Made by a program: the position numbers and the translations under genes | The notes under the pieces: generated by a model | Told to the model about the DNA's origin: nothing | The model's database searches: none | The model's input: the letters and a program-made list of their open reading frames with translations, nothing else | In this document: positions 34,329 to 44,089 of the stretch, piece by piece | How positions within the stretch are numbered: the stretch's first letter is position 1 | Layout: each line of letters begins with the position of its first letter | Assembly: GCF_900100365.1 (NCBI RefSeq) | Contig: NZ_FNKU01000001.1 | Coordinates: 620,001 to 684,000 of the forward strand | Reading direction: 5' to 3' | DNA from: Pseudomonas cannabina | GTDB taxonomy: Bacteria > Pseudomonadota > Gammaproteobacteria > Pseudomonadales > Pseudomonadaceae | DNA: 64,000 nucleotides

Positions 34329-36455
34329 ATGAATCCTCTACAATCTATTCAACACAACATTACAACTCCCCCAATCAGTGGCGGTCAGCCATTAGACGCG
34401 GTGGGCCCTCAGGCCCAGCAATCCCATCCTGAAAGTATTTCACTTTCTCAATTGAGCGACAGCGCTCACCAAGCTCTCAACGCTCTAGCAAGCTCCTCAG
34501 CTAGTGCCGAACACCAAAGCATTGCATCATTGGTACTCAACGCTCTGCTGGATGGCACACTTCAATTTCAATCCAGTAACGACATGCAAGTAACCTATCA
34601 AGCGCCAATCTGTCTGCCAGATGATACCGATACCGTAAGAGCCGACCACTTGATTAATAACGAGCTGACGGTTCAGGCCCGATTAAATGATCAGTCGGAG
34701 TACGACATCGTCAGCGCACATTTGCATGGCTCTTCGAAAGCCATATCCTTCGACGTACCCAGCCCCCCGCCCGCACATGGTTCAGCATCTTCTGTCTTGA
34801 GTGAACGGACCCATCTAGGTATGAGTCGCGTTCTCTCACAAGATGCAGTAGACAGCAGTAGCCTGGAAACTCCGTTACTGAGCTCGCCAGACCATTCTCG
34901 TCCGCCATCACAGCCAAAGCCCGTGCATATCGGGTCGGTCCGCAGGGACTCTGGTAGCCTTGTTTCCGATAACCCGGTAGTGCAGGCCCTGCTATCGTTT
35001 GCGCAGGCCGACCAGGCATTTCCACCACAGGCCGCGAGCATTGCCGGGGTCCAGCTGGAAATGCGGCCACGTCGGGATATTGAGAAAGCACTTGAGGAAT
35101 TCAAAGGCGCCTTCACTGTGGAGAAGGCGCAACTGATGTCCGGTGCCAACTCGTCGGAGCGTGTAGATGAGGATGTCAACGCAGACATCCATATCCCCTT
35201 ATTGCTCAAGGCCATCGAGCGGGGGGCTGCGGCATTTGGTCCAAACGCATCAATCGGCCAGAATAGCGCGAAAGCGTTTCTCGCCTCATGTGCTCCCAAG
35301 ATCACGTCCAATGACGATGTCCTCTCCGAGTTCATCAACCAGAAACTCAAGGGGGACGACGATCTTCAGGTTCGCCTGGGCGCACAGGAATTGTTGCATG
35401 TAGCCACCAAGAAGGAATTCCAGCTCGGCGGTCTAGCCGGCAGCATCGGGGTCAGCAGCATACTCGGCTCGGCATGGGAGCTTGGCGCTTCTGAGCTGTT
35501 GAAAAATGCCATCTTCGGCAAAAATTTCTCACCGAGCCAATATGCCCTGCAATTGGCTGGAATCGATTCAGTGCCTCCTTTGATTATCGAGTCCATGGAC
35601 ACCATGTGCGTACTTGCCATCATCAAGGGCATGAAAGGTGAGGAGTGGTCCATGAGCGATCTACTTCCCAAGGCGTTGAAGGCCGGTGCCATTTCCTCGG
35701 TGGTGTCATTCCCCAATAATGTTTTGCAGTATGCAGGTTTCAAATCCAGAGTCGGCGATCTTGCGGCAAACTCAGTGACAACTGAAGGGGCCATCTTTGG
35801 CGCCGCCTCCGGTATTCCACCCGAGGTCAAGGAAAGTGAAGAGCTGATGCGTGCTGGCTTATTCCAGAGCATGAAGGACGGCGTGATGGCTCATCCAGGC
35901 GAGGGGGTGGACACCAAAAAGACGATTGAGCGGATGACGCGCCATGCGCTGGATATCGCTCCGGGCGAAAGCACCGCTGTCAAGTCCATGGGGCTGGCAT
36001 CGATTGTCGGGATGATTCCACTGATTGCCAGCAACAAGGCAACCGGGCTGCTGTCGGAACAGGTACTGCGTATTTTCCGGAGCGCCGTCTTCAATCCAAT
36101 CGAAGCCATCGCTCTGAACGCGTTGGCGCTTGGCGGGCGTGTCAACGTTCCCGGGCTATTTGATTCCGACAATGCCAAGCATGCACGCGTGGTACAAACC
36201 ATCCTTGCGCGGGCCAGCCAGCACATGGAAGCTGGAGACCGTGACATTTCCGCAGAGGAGCTACATCAAATGCTGGCTCCCCGGAGCGAGTTCCTGCGCC
36301 ATGTGGGATCTGCGATTGTCAACGGCATGAATGCCAGCTTTGAGGCAATTCCCGCCCTGGTTCGGAAGCTTGGATACGGTGAGGCTCCATTGGCCGAACG
36401 TATTCCGTATCAAGACCTGGCTGTGCCCGACACGTCGCGGCAGCCCGCACCCTGA
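34329..36455 (+). CDS. hopD1: Type III effector HopD1 (AvrPphD family)
   Basis: A 708-residue effector delivered into plant cells by the Hrp type III system. I recognise the start MNPLQSIQHNITTPPISGG and the long Ser/Gln/Pro-rich N-terminal region as HopD1/AvrPphD (about 700 residues). HopD1 is reported to suppress effector-triggered immunity from a membrane-linked transcription factor target; no enzyme motif is visible. ATG 34329 is chosen over an upstream in-frame start at 34200, which precedes the hrp box. The frame is intact. It converges with hopQ1, a pairing also seen in other P. syringae strains. Confidence 0.9.
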   Translation: MNPLQSIQHNITTPPISGGQPLDAVGPQAQQSHPESISLSQLSDSAHQALNALASSSASAEHQSIASLVLNALLDGTLQFQSSNDMQVTYQAPICLPDDTDTVRADHLINNELTVQARLNDQSEYDIVSAHLHGSSKAISFDVPSPPPAHGSASSVLSERTHLGMSRVLSQDAVDSSSLETPLLSSPDHSRPPSQPKPVHIGSVRRDSGSLVSDNPVVQALLSFAQADQAFPPQAASIAGVQLEMRPRRDIEKALEEFKGAFTVEKAQLMSGANSSERVDEDVNADIHIPLLLKAIERGAAAFGPNASIGQNSAKAFLASCAPKITSNDDVLSEFINQKLKGDDDLQVRLGAQELLHVATKKEFQLGGLAGSIGVSSILGSAWELGASELLKNAIFGKNFSPSQYALQLAGIDSVPPLIIESMDTMCVLAIIKGMKGEEWSMSDLLPKALKAGAISSVVSFPNNVLQYAGFKSRVGDLAANSVTTEGAIFGAASGIPPEVKESEELMRAGLFQSMKDGVMAHPGEGVDTKKTIERMTRHALDIAPGESTAVKSMGLASIVGMIPLIASNKATGLLSEQVLRIFRSAVFNPIEAIALNALALGGRVNVPGLFDSDNAKHARVVQTILARASQHMEAGDRDISAEELHQMLAPRSEFLRHVGSAIVNGMNASFEAIPALVRKLGYGEAPLAERIPYQDLAVPDTSRQPAP

Positions 36456-36501
36456 ATCATAGTCGACGCGATCTACTGGACTTCACGAGCAGCAGTCAGG
36501 C

Positions 36502-36530
36502 GGGTAGCATGGTTTTTCACCGTGCTACCC
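36502..36530. terminator. Hairpin between hopD1 and hopQ1
   Basis: GGGTAGCA and TGCTACCC arms around a T-rich loop, between the two convergent stops. It may end transcription from both sides, although no long T run follows. Confidence 0.5.
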
Positions 36531-36570
36531 TCGCCATCGCGGACGGTCCCACATTTGTCGGCACTACGGA

Positions 36571-38017
36571 TCAATCTGGGGCTACCGTCGACTGGACAAG
36601 CGCAGATTTGGCTAAAGCGGACATCAATAACTTTGCTTTCTCTGGATGCGTCACATCATCTGGACCTACTTGCTCTACAACACCAAATCCTTCTGTGTGT
36701 ATAGCTTTTGGTTTAAATAGCAGTTTTGCCGCCCCTGGCACTGAGGCCAGTAATGTCAGAGGATCATACAGGTTTAGCTTCGTCACCTTAGGCCAGATAT
36801 CTTCAAACGAACTCTCTTTATTTTTATCCAGTTGTGCTGCTTCAATCTGTGCATTCGGCATGAACGTCCGAAAGAACCATGAGTCATCCAACCCGGGAAG
36901 CAATCCAGCTTGAATACCTTCCCAGAGGCCTTTCAACGCACTCTTCTGAACGTCTCTCAGGTAGTGGCCTACTGGATGTCCGCTCCCCGCTATCCCTTCG
37001 TAAAATGAAGGCGAAACCGCCGTTTTATAGGCCGCCTCCTTTGTCACTATACGAAGTGGAATGCCAAGCTCCTGCGCTTTCCGATAAAGACTGCGCGCAG
37101 CGTCCATGTCGGTCGCATTGTTGTAAGCGCGTGCATCAGGCTGTACAAAACCATCTGCGTCCTTTAAAGGCTCGACGCCGCCCATGATGGTGATGTCATC
37201 AACCCGTTTGCGCACCATATCTGGGCAGGTAGTGATGAGCGCATTGATATCACTCATGCCTGCAATTACGACAATACCGACTCCATGTGGCGCACGGGCC
37301 AGGCGCCTGCTCATGTCCTGCAAGCTGTCGCGGTGTATTTCACCAGGTCCAGCCCTTAAAGCATGACCTTCCAGTAAAAATTTGGCATGTTCCTTCGACT
37401 GAAGCGAATTCATTGCGTAATCCCGACCACGCGACACATGCACGTCATGCAACTCAAGCTTGTTGAACACGCCTTTGGCCATCTCGGCACGTTGAGAGCG
37501 AACTTCAGCATCACCCAGTGTTGCCACTACGTCCGTGATGTGCACAAAGCCCTCAGCCTGCAATTGCTTGCCCAAGGTGTAGGTCACGACATCATCCGGG
37601 TCCTTGTTAGGATCAGTGAAAAACCACGTATCCTTAGGGAGGCGCTGATTTATTCGATTTTTCGTCCCTGCAACGCTCTGGAGGCCTTGATTTATCTGGG
37701 GGCAACAGCTGGGTTTTAGAATAAATCAGCGTCTCCTTAGGTAAAAGGGGCTTGTGTGATCTCAGTTCGTTGATGGCCATATTTTCATCTGAGGTCAGAT
37801 GAGAGTTACAGGCTCCCACTTGTGCAAGCATCGTGCGCTGTGCCGCAGTCAATAAAGCTGGCGCACTTTTCGACCGCTCCAAAACTGGGCTGCTCATGCT
37901 TGCTTGCTGAGAAAGTGCTGATTGCGCGCTACTTTCCGATGGAGTACGTGATATTTGTTTTGACTGATCTAGGATGAGACGTGAGGTGGTATGGCCTGCG
38001 GTGATAGGACGATGCAT
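36571..38017 (-). pseudogene. hopQ1: Type III effector HopQ1, split by a MITE
   Basis: HopQ1 is a nucleoside-hydrolase-like effector recognised by Roq1 in Nicotiana. Removing the MITE and one TTAG restores 447 codons, the known HopQ1 length. The N-terminal part (MHRPITAGHTTSRLILDQ) keeps the 14-3-3 binding motif RSKSAP at 48-53. Past the insertion the frame resumes with TWFFTDPNKDPDD, the Asp-rich hydrolase site, and runs to the stop at 36571. The insertion falls at about codon 94, so the remaining N-terminal product lacks the catalytic domain, while the downstream 338-codon frame lacks the secretion signal. Confidence 0.93.
37638..37736 (+). mobile_element. MITE copy 6 inside hopQ1 (TSD TTAG)
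   Basis: 99 bp flanked by TTAG at 37634-37637 and 37737-37740. Confidence 0.95.
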
Positions 38018-38047
38018 TGAGTCGACCTCCTGGATAGATGAACCTGC

Positions 38048-38076
38048 TGTGTGGCAAGCAACGCCGTTTCGGTTTC
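38048..38076 (-). promoter_or_regulatory. hrp box of hopQ1 (one mismatch)
   Basis: GAAACC-N16-CCACACA on the minus strand, 30 bases above ATG 38017. The first hexamer differs from GGAACC at one base. A good ribosome site (CAGGAGG) precedes the ATG. Confidence 0.75.
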
Positions 38077-38116
38077 ATCACTAGGGTGAAGTGCGGCGCG
38101 CTCCGGGTTACAACAT

Positions 38117-38368
38117 ATGCGGATTTTATCCGCCGGATACCTGACAGGCGAGAAACCTGTCTCAGCGGAGTTGGTGGAATCCGTGCTGTCGCGGCAACTG
38201 GATGATCTGGAACCAACCCTGACGCGCCATGGCTACCGCATCAAGGATCTGGTCGAACAGTTCGACGCCAGACCCACCGAGATCAAGGCGCTGTTCAGCA
38301 ACGCGCTCGATCCGGCCCGAGCCGCTGAACTGCGTGACAAAATGCTGGCCGCAGGGCTGCCGATTTGA
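38117..38368 (+). pseudogene. C-terminal fragment of an unidentified, probably transposition-linked gene
   Basis: An 83-codon frame (HGYRIKDLVEQFDARPTEIK, ending KMLAAGLPI) that looks like the tail of a longer protein. The same tail recurs inverted at the left edge of the unit (34160-34205). This suggests that both edges derive from one mobile-element end. I do not recognise the parent family. Confidence 0.5.
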
Positions 38369-38553
38369 TTCAGGCCGAAGACCGGTCAGTTGCAGTTAAT
38401 GTGAGTCGGAGAAGATGGAATGCAAGCCGATGCGGCTGAATGCAAGCTCGCTCGCAATTAATCTGAGCCCGACGGCTCCGTCAGTCGCAGTTAATCTGAG
38501 CCGAAAATTGCGCTGATTGCGAGCACGGCTGTTTTCGATTGCAAGCCGCTACA
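38330..38553 (-). repeat. Right inverted end of the effector unit
   Basis: Reverse counterpart of 33983-34205, with the same motif array (TTAATCTGAGCC recurs). It ends CCGCTACA before CTTAAG. Confidence 0.75.
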
Positions 38554-38605
38554 CTTAAGGTACGCATATTGGTCATGGCAATTGAGCGTCGCAAGGTGCA
38601 GCTTA

Positions 38606-40063
38606 TCAAGGTCTTGAGCGCTGCTTCATGTCCTTGAAGCGCTGCATGATGTCGATCACGAGTGAGTTGACGGCCAGAATCTTCATGGCTCTTGTGACAG
38701 CTACGTACAGAAGGTTCAGCTCATCGTCGCGTTTGCCGGCGTCGATGTCAGGCGAGAGCGGATCTGCCGAAAAATCGTCATAAAGCCCAACGAAGTCCCA
38801 CTCCAGACCTTTGGCTCTATGCGCGGTGCTGAGGGTCACGGTTGCATCGAGCTCCGACGTGACAGAAGCAGCACGCAGCTGCTCGATTCGTTGAGGTAGG
38901 TCTGGGTAGTTTTCGATGATTTTGATCGAACGCAGCATCTCAGGATCCTGCGTGGCCTTCGCGATCACGACATACTGGTCGTAATCGGCATAGTCAGTGA
39001 GCAGTTTTCGCTGCTGGACCTGGTGATTCATGTGCCGGCTGAAATAGAACAGGTCCTCCAGATCGCGCAAGGAATAGCTGTCGATCCCTCCGATCCACTG
39101 CCTGCGGTGGTTTTGGTTGACCAGGCGCAGCGCGTTCTCGATCACACCGCTCACAGTACGGTGCAGGTAGGTGCGGTGAGGGAGATCGTCCGGTAAGGCT
39201 CGTTTCACCAACGTCGGCTGTCCCAGGCCTTGCAGGGGGATCTTTTCACCCTTGAAGGACAGGATGACGTTGGCCACGTAGGCAACTGCCGGCCCAAACC
39301 TGAAGCTCTGAGTCAGAAAGTGTTTCTCGGCGTCCCTCATCGCTGGGCTGTTTAAAGCATCCACAGCGCCTCTGAACCGATAGAGCTGCTGATGTCGATC
39401 ACCGACGGTGACTTGCGTGATTTTTTGGATCTGGACCAGATTCGCAATGACCGGGTTCACGTCTTGCCCTTCGTCGAGCAAAATCGCACCGAAGCGCTGG
39501 CTCAGATCCGGCTGGCTCATCTGGTACAGCTTCAGATAGCCGTCGTGCGTCATGGAGACTGAGCGATCGTTGATATCGACCATCTTGTCCCAAACGTCCA
39601 TGGTCAGATTCAGCGCTTTGCTCATGTATTGTTGCTGGACCGAGGTCAGCGTGCGGTTGCTCTGGAATCGCACGAAGTGATCCTCCTTCAGCTCCAGGTC
39701 TTTGCTGGCCATGAACGCATTGAGGGTCGAGACGATGTCTTTGGCCAGCTCCCAATCCTGCGTATTGATCGTCCTTGCGATGTCGGTCAAACGCAGATTG
39801 CCGGCCTGCTTGTGTTTGTACTGGCTGCCATAGACAGCGTAGGCGAGGCCGTGAGCTGTTTTGCAGGTCACGTTGCGTGGAAAACGGTTCTTTGCCGCGA
39901 TCTCAACGGCTTTGTTGTAGCAGAGGTACAGCATTTTGACCGACGAGTTATGCGTGGCGTAACCGACGAGTGTCGTTGTCTTCCCGGTACCGGCAAACGC
40001 CTGGACCAGTAGCTTCTTTGCGAAGGAGTGAATAGCTGGCAGTTGTTCTTCTGTCCATTGCAT
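38606..40063 (-). CDS. UvrD/Rep-like superfamily 1 helicase of the ICE
   Basis: A 485-residue DNA helicase. It has Walker A QAFAGTGKTTTLVGYA near the N-terminus, motif II LLDEGQDVNP, motif III VTVGDRHQQLYRFRGA, and motifs V and VI (LSTAHRAKGLEWD, NLLYVAVTRA). It probably acts in ICE DNA processing. I chose ATG 40063, which has AGGTG upstream; GTG 40072 directly follows the upstream stop. It marks the point where the ICE backbone resumes after cargo. Confidence 0.9.
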   Translation of the reverse strand: MQWTEEQLPAIHSFAKKLLVQAFAGTGKTTTLVGYATHNSSVKMLYLCYNKAVEIAAKNRFPRNVTCKTAHGLAYAVYGSQYKHKQAGNLRLTDIARTINTQDWELAKDIVSTLNAFMASKDLELKEDHFVRFQSNRTLTSVQQQYMSKALNLTMDVWDKMVDINDRSVSMTHDGYLKLYQMSQPDLSQRFGAILLDEGQDVNPVIANLVQIQKITQVTVGDRHQQLYRFRGAVDALNSPAMRDAEKHFLTQSFRFGPAVAYVANVILSFKGEKIPLQGLGQPTLVKRALPDDLPHRTYLHRTVSGVIENALRLVNQNHRRQWIGGIDSYSLRDLEDLFYFSRHMNHQVQQRKLLTDYADYDQYVVIAKATQDPEMLRSIKIIENYPDLPQRIEQLRAASVTSELDATVTLSTAHRAKGLEWDFVGLYDDFSADPLSPDIDAGKRDDELNLLYVAVTRAMKILAVNSLVIDIMQRFKDMKQRSRP

Positions 40064-40072
40064 GGAGGGCAC

Positions 40073-40821
40073 CTAGAGGTATTTTTTGAAGCTGGACGCC
40101 GTAATGCTGACCGCCAGGCCGAGCAGCGCCGCGCATGGCAGGAGCACTAGCAAAGGGCTCACGCTGAATGGCAGAGCCAGGTAAAGGCTCCAGGGGATTA
40201 TCACCAGCGGCACCATCGTTGCCCGAGCTTTGTGATACAGGTAGCTGGACTCACGGCCGGCACCGAACCGCCGCAAGTCTCTGCGCACCAGTCCGTCGAC
40301 GAAACCCACGAACGCCGTCATCATAAATAACGGGATTGCAAGGGTGAGGATCACCAGGCGTACGCAAAACACCAGTGTCGTGTAGAGAGCCGCGAGGCCG
40401 TAATCCTGAAACTTGCTGACTCCCACGCCCAGCATGTAACGCATATCGAAACCGCGTGTTCGTTGTCCTGTCGCAGCATAATCAGACGTGTGTTGAACCC
40501 AGTCCTGAAGCCCGGTCTTGACCACCAGCCAGTCATACGTGGTTTGAACCAGCCATGTCGCTGTTCGGCCAGGCTCTTGAACAACCACACTCTGCAGGAA
40601 CCCTTTGGAGAGCCAACTGAGTTCATGATCGAGTATTGCACGAGCATGCTGCCAACCTGCCTCCGGCCAGAAAAAGTACATGCAGATCCATTCGACGATG
40701 ATGGCCCCCCCAGAGACAGGAACATCACTGCCGCGAACCGGAAGGGCAGGGTGAACAGTGAACCGATGAGCGTCTGTTCCTGGTCTTGTTGCTGTTTCGC
40801 ACGGTCGGCAACGTCTGCCAT
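40073..40821 (-). pseudogene. ICE membrane protein, TIGR03747 family, frameshifted
   Basis: The N-terminal frame (MADVADRAKQQQDQEQTLIG ... FLSLGG) is open from ATG 40821. The rest (AIIVEWICMYFFWPEAGW onward, four membrane segments) is open in the next frame to the stop at 40073. The switch is at a run of seven C on the + strand (40704-40710); eight would give one protein of about 249 residues. It may be a true mutation, phase variation or a sequencing error. An internal ATG (40681) could start the shorter 202-residue form. The family is an integral membrane part of the TraD-linked module. Confidence 0.8.
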
Positions 40822-40860
40822 ATCAGATGACCTCCCGCCGGTCGTTCAACAAGCCGAAAG

Positions 40861-43020
40861 TCATGCCGCGTCCTCGGGAGCTACAGCAATTTTTTTGAAG
40901 TCGTCGAGCAGATCAGCAGGCAGCGACTCGTTGAGCGTCTGATAACCAGGCGCTGACCACCAACCCGTGTCGTCGACCTTGCCCACCTGATAGGTCTGAC
41001 GCATGCTTTCCGCCAGGGCTTGCAGATCTGCCGGCATCACCTCATAAGGATCATGCCCTGGCAAAGGCATTCTGATTTTCCACAGATTGCCGCCTTCCAT
41101 GAGCGCAAAGCATTGGCCCTTGGGCAGGCCGACGACGTGCGCGGGCTCAATCATTGGCACGCTGACCTGCTGCACCTGGTCATGGCTGGAGGACGTGAAC
41201 GCGGTATTGCCCGTTGCACTGTCATTCGCCGAGCTGGCCGGTGTGGATGTGAAAACCTGAACCTTAGGCAACTGGTTTGTGAGCAGCTCGGCGGTGGACG
41301 TTTCACGGACGCGCAGCATGAACACGTTGTTGAAGTTACCGATCACCTGGCCAGCCTTGGCTTTATTACCGATCTTCGCTTCGATATCGCTCATGGTCTG
41401 GGTGTAGGCAGTCACCTGCATGCCGGCACCGCCACCCTTGTTGATCATCGGAATGAATTCCTCACCCATCAGCTCGTTGAACTCATCGGCGTGGAGGTTG
41501 ATAGGCACTTTGGTGCCAGGGACGCCGCCCGGTAGTCCGTCGTCGACACCGAACTTGTAGATATGGCCTGCTACCGAGACCAGGTCGGAGAACATCGAGT
41601 TGCCGACGGCAGCAGCGACCTCAGTGTCCGACAAGGCGTCCAGGCCGATATAGACCACAGCCTTTTTGCGGACTACTTGCATCCAGTCGAAGATCGGTCG
41701 CGGATCATTCACATCCTGATAGTCCGGCGAGATCAGTTCCGCCATGCGGCCTGTTGTCAGCTTCTCAAGCAGTGGCAGCAGCGAGGCGACGATCTTGTCG
41801 AAATAGGTCTTGTCGTAGCGGACCGCGCTGCGCAGTCCATCCATCACTGGATCTGCAACGCGCGTCTGAGACAGGTATTGATCGATGGCCACCACGCGGA
41901 ACGGCCGGCCCTTCATATTGAACGGTACGTTTTTATCGTTGAGCTTGCCCTCAATGGCAACGATCGCCTCCCAAGCCTTTGGATCAGACTCATCAAAGTA
42001 TTTAGAGGCATACTCTTGAAAGATCCCTTCGATGTTGATCACGTGCTGCTGGATCTGCAGGTAGTCAGGTCGACGGCCCAATGCGACAAGGGCTCTTGCG
42101 ATGATGTTCACGAAACGCCATGCGAACTCACGGAATGCTGCTGAGTTACCTTCCCCTGAGAGTTGGCCTGCGATCCGGGTGGCCACCTCCGAAATCCGCC
42201 CAAAACGCCCAACGGCGTTGTAGCGTGCCGAGTGATCAGGCCAGCCCAGGTGGAACACATAAAATTCGTTCAGGCGTCCGGCGCGTTTGGCTTCCAGATA
42301 CATGCGTTTGAGCAGATCGGCGTCGCCCTTCGGGTCGAAGACGATGACGACCTCGTGCTGGCCGTGCTTTTTTCGCCGGATGTCCTGAGTGATGAACAAT
42401 TCCGCCAGGCGTGTTTTTCCGACACGCGTGGTGCCCAGAACAATTGAATGGCCTACCCGCTCACCCAAAGGGAGAGAGACGTTCTCCTCGTATGGCTCGA
42501 TGCCGTGCAGCCTTGGCAACCCGCCGACGGGTGGCAGAGGTCGCACAGGATTGATGGGCACGTCCCATGATGTGGCTCTGGCCAGAAGCCGGACAGGGTA
42601 TGGAGCGAACTCCGCTCTCTCCTCAAAGCGGCGTGCTGCACGGAACAGTGAGGTGGCTTCAACGTAGCTGGCGTACTTCGGCAGGTATGTGTCCATCAGG
42701 CGCTGGGTATGGCGCTGCTGCCAGCGAAAGCCCAGACCAATGAATAGACGTTGATTGCTCACCGGCACTTCTTTACTGGTCATCGTGTAATGAGGCAGAC
42801 GACGGATATTTCGTCGATAGCGCAGCACATGCCATGCCTGTTTCAGGCGCACTAACCCCAAAGCCAGAAAGCCCGCAGCCGTCACGATGCCGAACAGCGG
42901 AGTCAGCGCGAACGCCCAAGGCGCGAACACGCATAGAAAAGCACCGGCAGCGCACACGTACACGGTGTACAGCTCAACGGCGGGTCTGAGTAGGGATTCG
43001 ATGGCGTATTCATGAGCCAT
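40861..43020 (-). CDS. traD: Type IV coupling protein TraD (TIGR03743 family)
   Basis: A 719-residue inner-membrane ATPase that brings the relaxosome to the secretion channel. N-terminal membrane helices span residues 15-60. Walker A VLGTTRVGKTRLAELF lies near residue 195 and VVIVFDPKGD follows. The later ATPase motifs include PINLHADEFNELMGEEFIPM and QTMSDIEAKIG. It sits between the TIGR03747 membrane gene and the TIGR03765 gene, the order found in PFGI-1-type ICEs. The frame is intact. Confidence 0.93.
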   Translation of the reverse strand: MAHEYAIESLLRPAVELYTVYVCAAGAFLCVFAPWAFALTPLFGIVTAAGFLALGLVRLKQAWHVLRYRRNIRRLPHYTMTSKEVPVSNQRLFIGLGFRWQQRHTQRLMDTYLPKYASYVEATSLFRAARRFEERAEFAPYPVRLLARATSWDVPINPVRPLPPVGGLPRLHGIEPYEENVSLPLGERVGHSIVLGTTRVGKTRLAELFITQDIRRKKHGQHEVVIVFDPKGDADLLKRMYLEAKRAGRLNEFYVFHLGWPDHSARYNAVGRFGRISEVATRIAGQLSGEGNSAAFREFAWRFVNIIARALVALGRRPDYLQIQQHVINIEGIFQEYASKYFDESDPKAWEAIVAIEGKLNDKNVPFNMKGRPFRVVAIDQYLSQTRVADPVMDGLRSAVRYDKTYFDKIVASLLPLLEKLTTGRMAELISPDYQDVNDPRPIFDWMQVVRKKAVVYIGLDALSDTEVAAAVGNSMFSDLVSVAGHIYKFGVDDGLPGGVPGTKVPINLHADEFNELMGEEFIPMINKGGGAGMQVTAYTQTMSDIEAKIGNKAKAGQVIGNFNNVFMLRVRETSTAELLTNQLPKVQVFTSTPASSANDSATGNTAFTSSSHDQVQQVSVPMIEPAHVVGLPKGQCFALMEGGNLWKIRMPLPGHDPYEVMPADLQALAESMRQTYQVGKVDDTGWWSAPGYQTLNESLPADLLDDFKKIAVAPEDAA

Positions 43021-43031
43021 AACCCAACCTC

Positions 43032-43535
43032 CTATTGCTCGATGGCAGTTGGGGTGATCAACACCGGGTAGTGGTTCAGGCCGAGTCGTTGAGACAGGTC
43101 ATCGCCAGAGGCGGGGTATACTAGCGTGTTGGGCAACCAGCTCCTGACTACAGCAAGTCGCTCTGGCGTGGCGACGTTGACCACCAGTCCTACGGCCTGC
43201 ATCTGTTCAAGCACCGCGCCGCGCTCCTGGAGCCATCGGCGTGATGTTTCATCGTCCCCTATCAGGAACAACGGCTGCAGGCCTGGCGCGTTGATGATCC
43301 GGCCCTGAACGGATCCTGGAGTCATTCGAGTGGTGCGTACCGGTAATCCCTGTGCTGCTACAGGATTCAGGTGTGAGGTCAGGTCATTTGGGACAGAAGA
43401 GGGCTCGGGATTGAGAGATCGATAGTAAGGCAACGCTGAGTCACCACCTTTGTCTTCAACCACGGTGAGCTCTGCAGCCTGGCAGATCATAAATGGCAGG
43501 CAGAGCGCTGCGCCGAGGTTCACTGATTGGGTCAT
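43032..43535 (-). CDS. ICE protein, TIGR03765 (PFL_4695) family
   Basis: A 167-residue exported protein. It has a signal peptide (cleavage near CQAAE), a linker with YYRSLNPEPS, and a compact C-terminal part with TPGSVQGRIINAPGLQPLFLIGDDETSRRWL and a final LNHYPVLITPTAIEQ. That ending is typical of the family. It overlaps the lytic transglycosylase gene by 4 bases. Confidence 0.85.
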   Translation of the reverse strand: MTQSVNLGAALCLPFMICQAAELTVVEDKGGDSALPYYRSLNPEPSSVPNDLTSHLNPVAAQGLPVRTTRMTPGSVQGRIINAPGLQPLFLIGDDETSRRWLQERGAVLEQMQAVGLVVNVATPERLAVVRSWLPNTLVYPASGDDLSQRLGLNHYPVLITPTAIEQ

Positions 43536-44089
43536 GGATTGGTCACCAGCATTTGGATGCCGGTTACCCGGCTGAGATGTTTGGCAAAGGCCTTGCGATA
43601 ATTGGCGGCTGGAGCGCCGCCGGCAGGCCGGTGATAGCGTCCGGCGACGGTGATCCAGTCACCACCAAGCGCTCGCTGTTCAGCCAGGATCTGCGCAGTC
43701 ACATCGAGGTTTTTGTAGGGATTGAGCGCGTCGCACGGATTGCTTGATTTGAACCTCTGGCCGTTCCAGCCCATGTTCACCTGTCCCAGACCCACGTCGA
43801 CACGCTTTGGGCCTGCCTGAACCAGTGCTATGAGTAGGGCGGTGCAGGCATCTGCGCGGGTTGCAAAACGGTAACCCGCGCCGGCGACATTCAGTGTCCA
43901 GGGCCACGGCACAAGCTGCCCACGCAACTTTGCCCCGCTTTCCTGCAGCGCCACTGAGTAGAGCACTTCCGAAGGGATGCTCGCGGCGTGGGCAGCCAAC
44001 TGATAAGCCGGTGGAGGCAGCTCGGCTGCGTGACTTGTCAGCGCGAAGCACAGCAGGGCAAGGCCTGCCCACGTCACTGACGCAGCCAT
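43532..44089 (-). CDS. Lytic transglycosylase (SLT domain) of the ICE
   Basis: A 185-residue murein-cleaving enzyme that opens the cell wall for the transfer channel. Signal peptide (cleavage near SHAAE), catalytic Glu50 in VLYSVALQESGA, then the SLT motifs VDVGLGQVNMGWN and NPYKNLDVTAQILAEQ and the tail AGRYHRPAGG. It starts 16 bases inside the TIGR03759 gene and is coupled to both neighbours. Confidence 0.9.
   Translation of the reverse strand: MAASVTWAGLALLCFALTSHAAELPPPAYQLAAHAASIPSEVLYSVALQESGAKLRGQLVPWPWTLNVAGAGYRFATRADACTALLIALVQAGPKRVDVGLGQVNMGWNGQRFKSSNPCDALNPYKNLDVTAQILAEQRALGGDWITVAGRYHRPAGGAPAANYRKAFAKHLSRVTGIQMLVTNP

Larger units (their letters stand above)
33982..38554. mobile_element. 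hopD1-hopQ1 unit with long inverted ends
   Basis: About 4.6 kb bounded by imperfect inverted repeats that start GTGTAGCGGCTTGCAATCG and extend about 220 bases inward. It is flanked by TTAA (equally readable as CTTAAG outside TGTAGCGG). It carries hopD1, hopQ1 and the C-terminal end of an unidentified gene at both edges, but no transposase, so it is non-autonomous. This resembles effector-carrying insertion cassettes described in plant pathogens. Confidence 0.75.
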
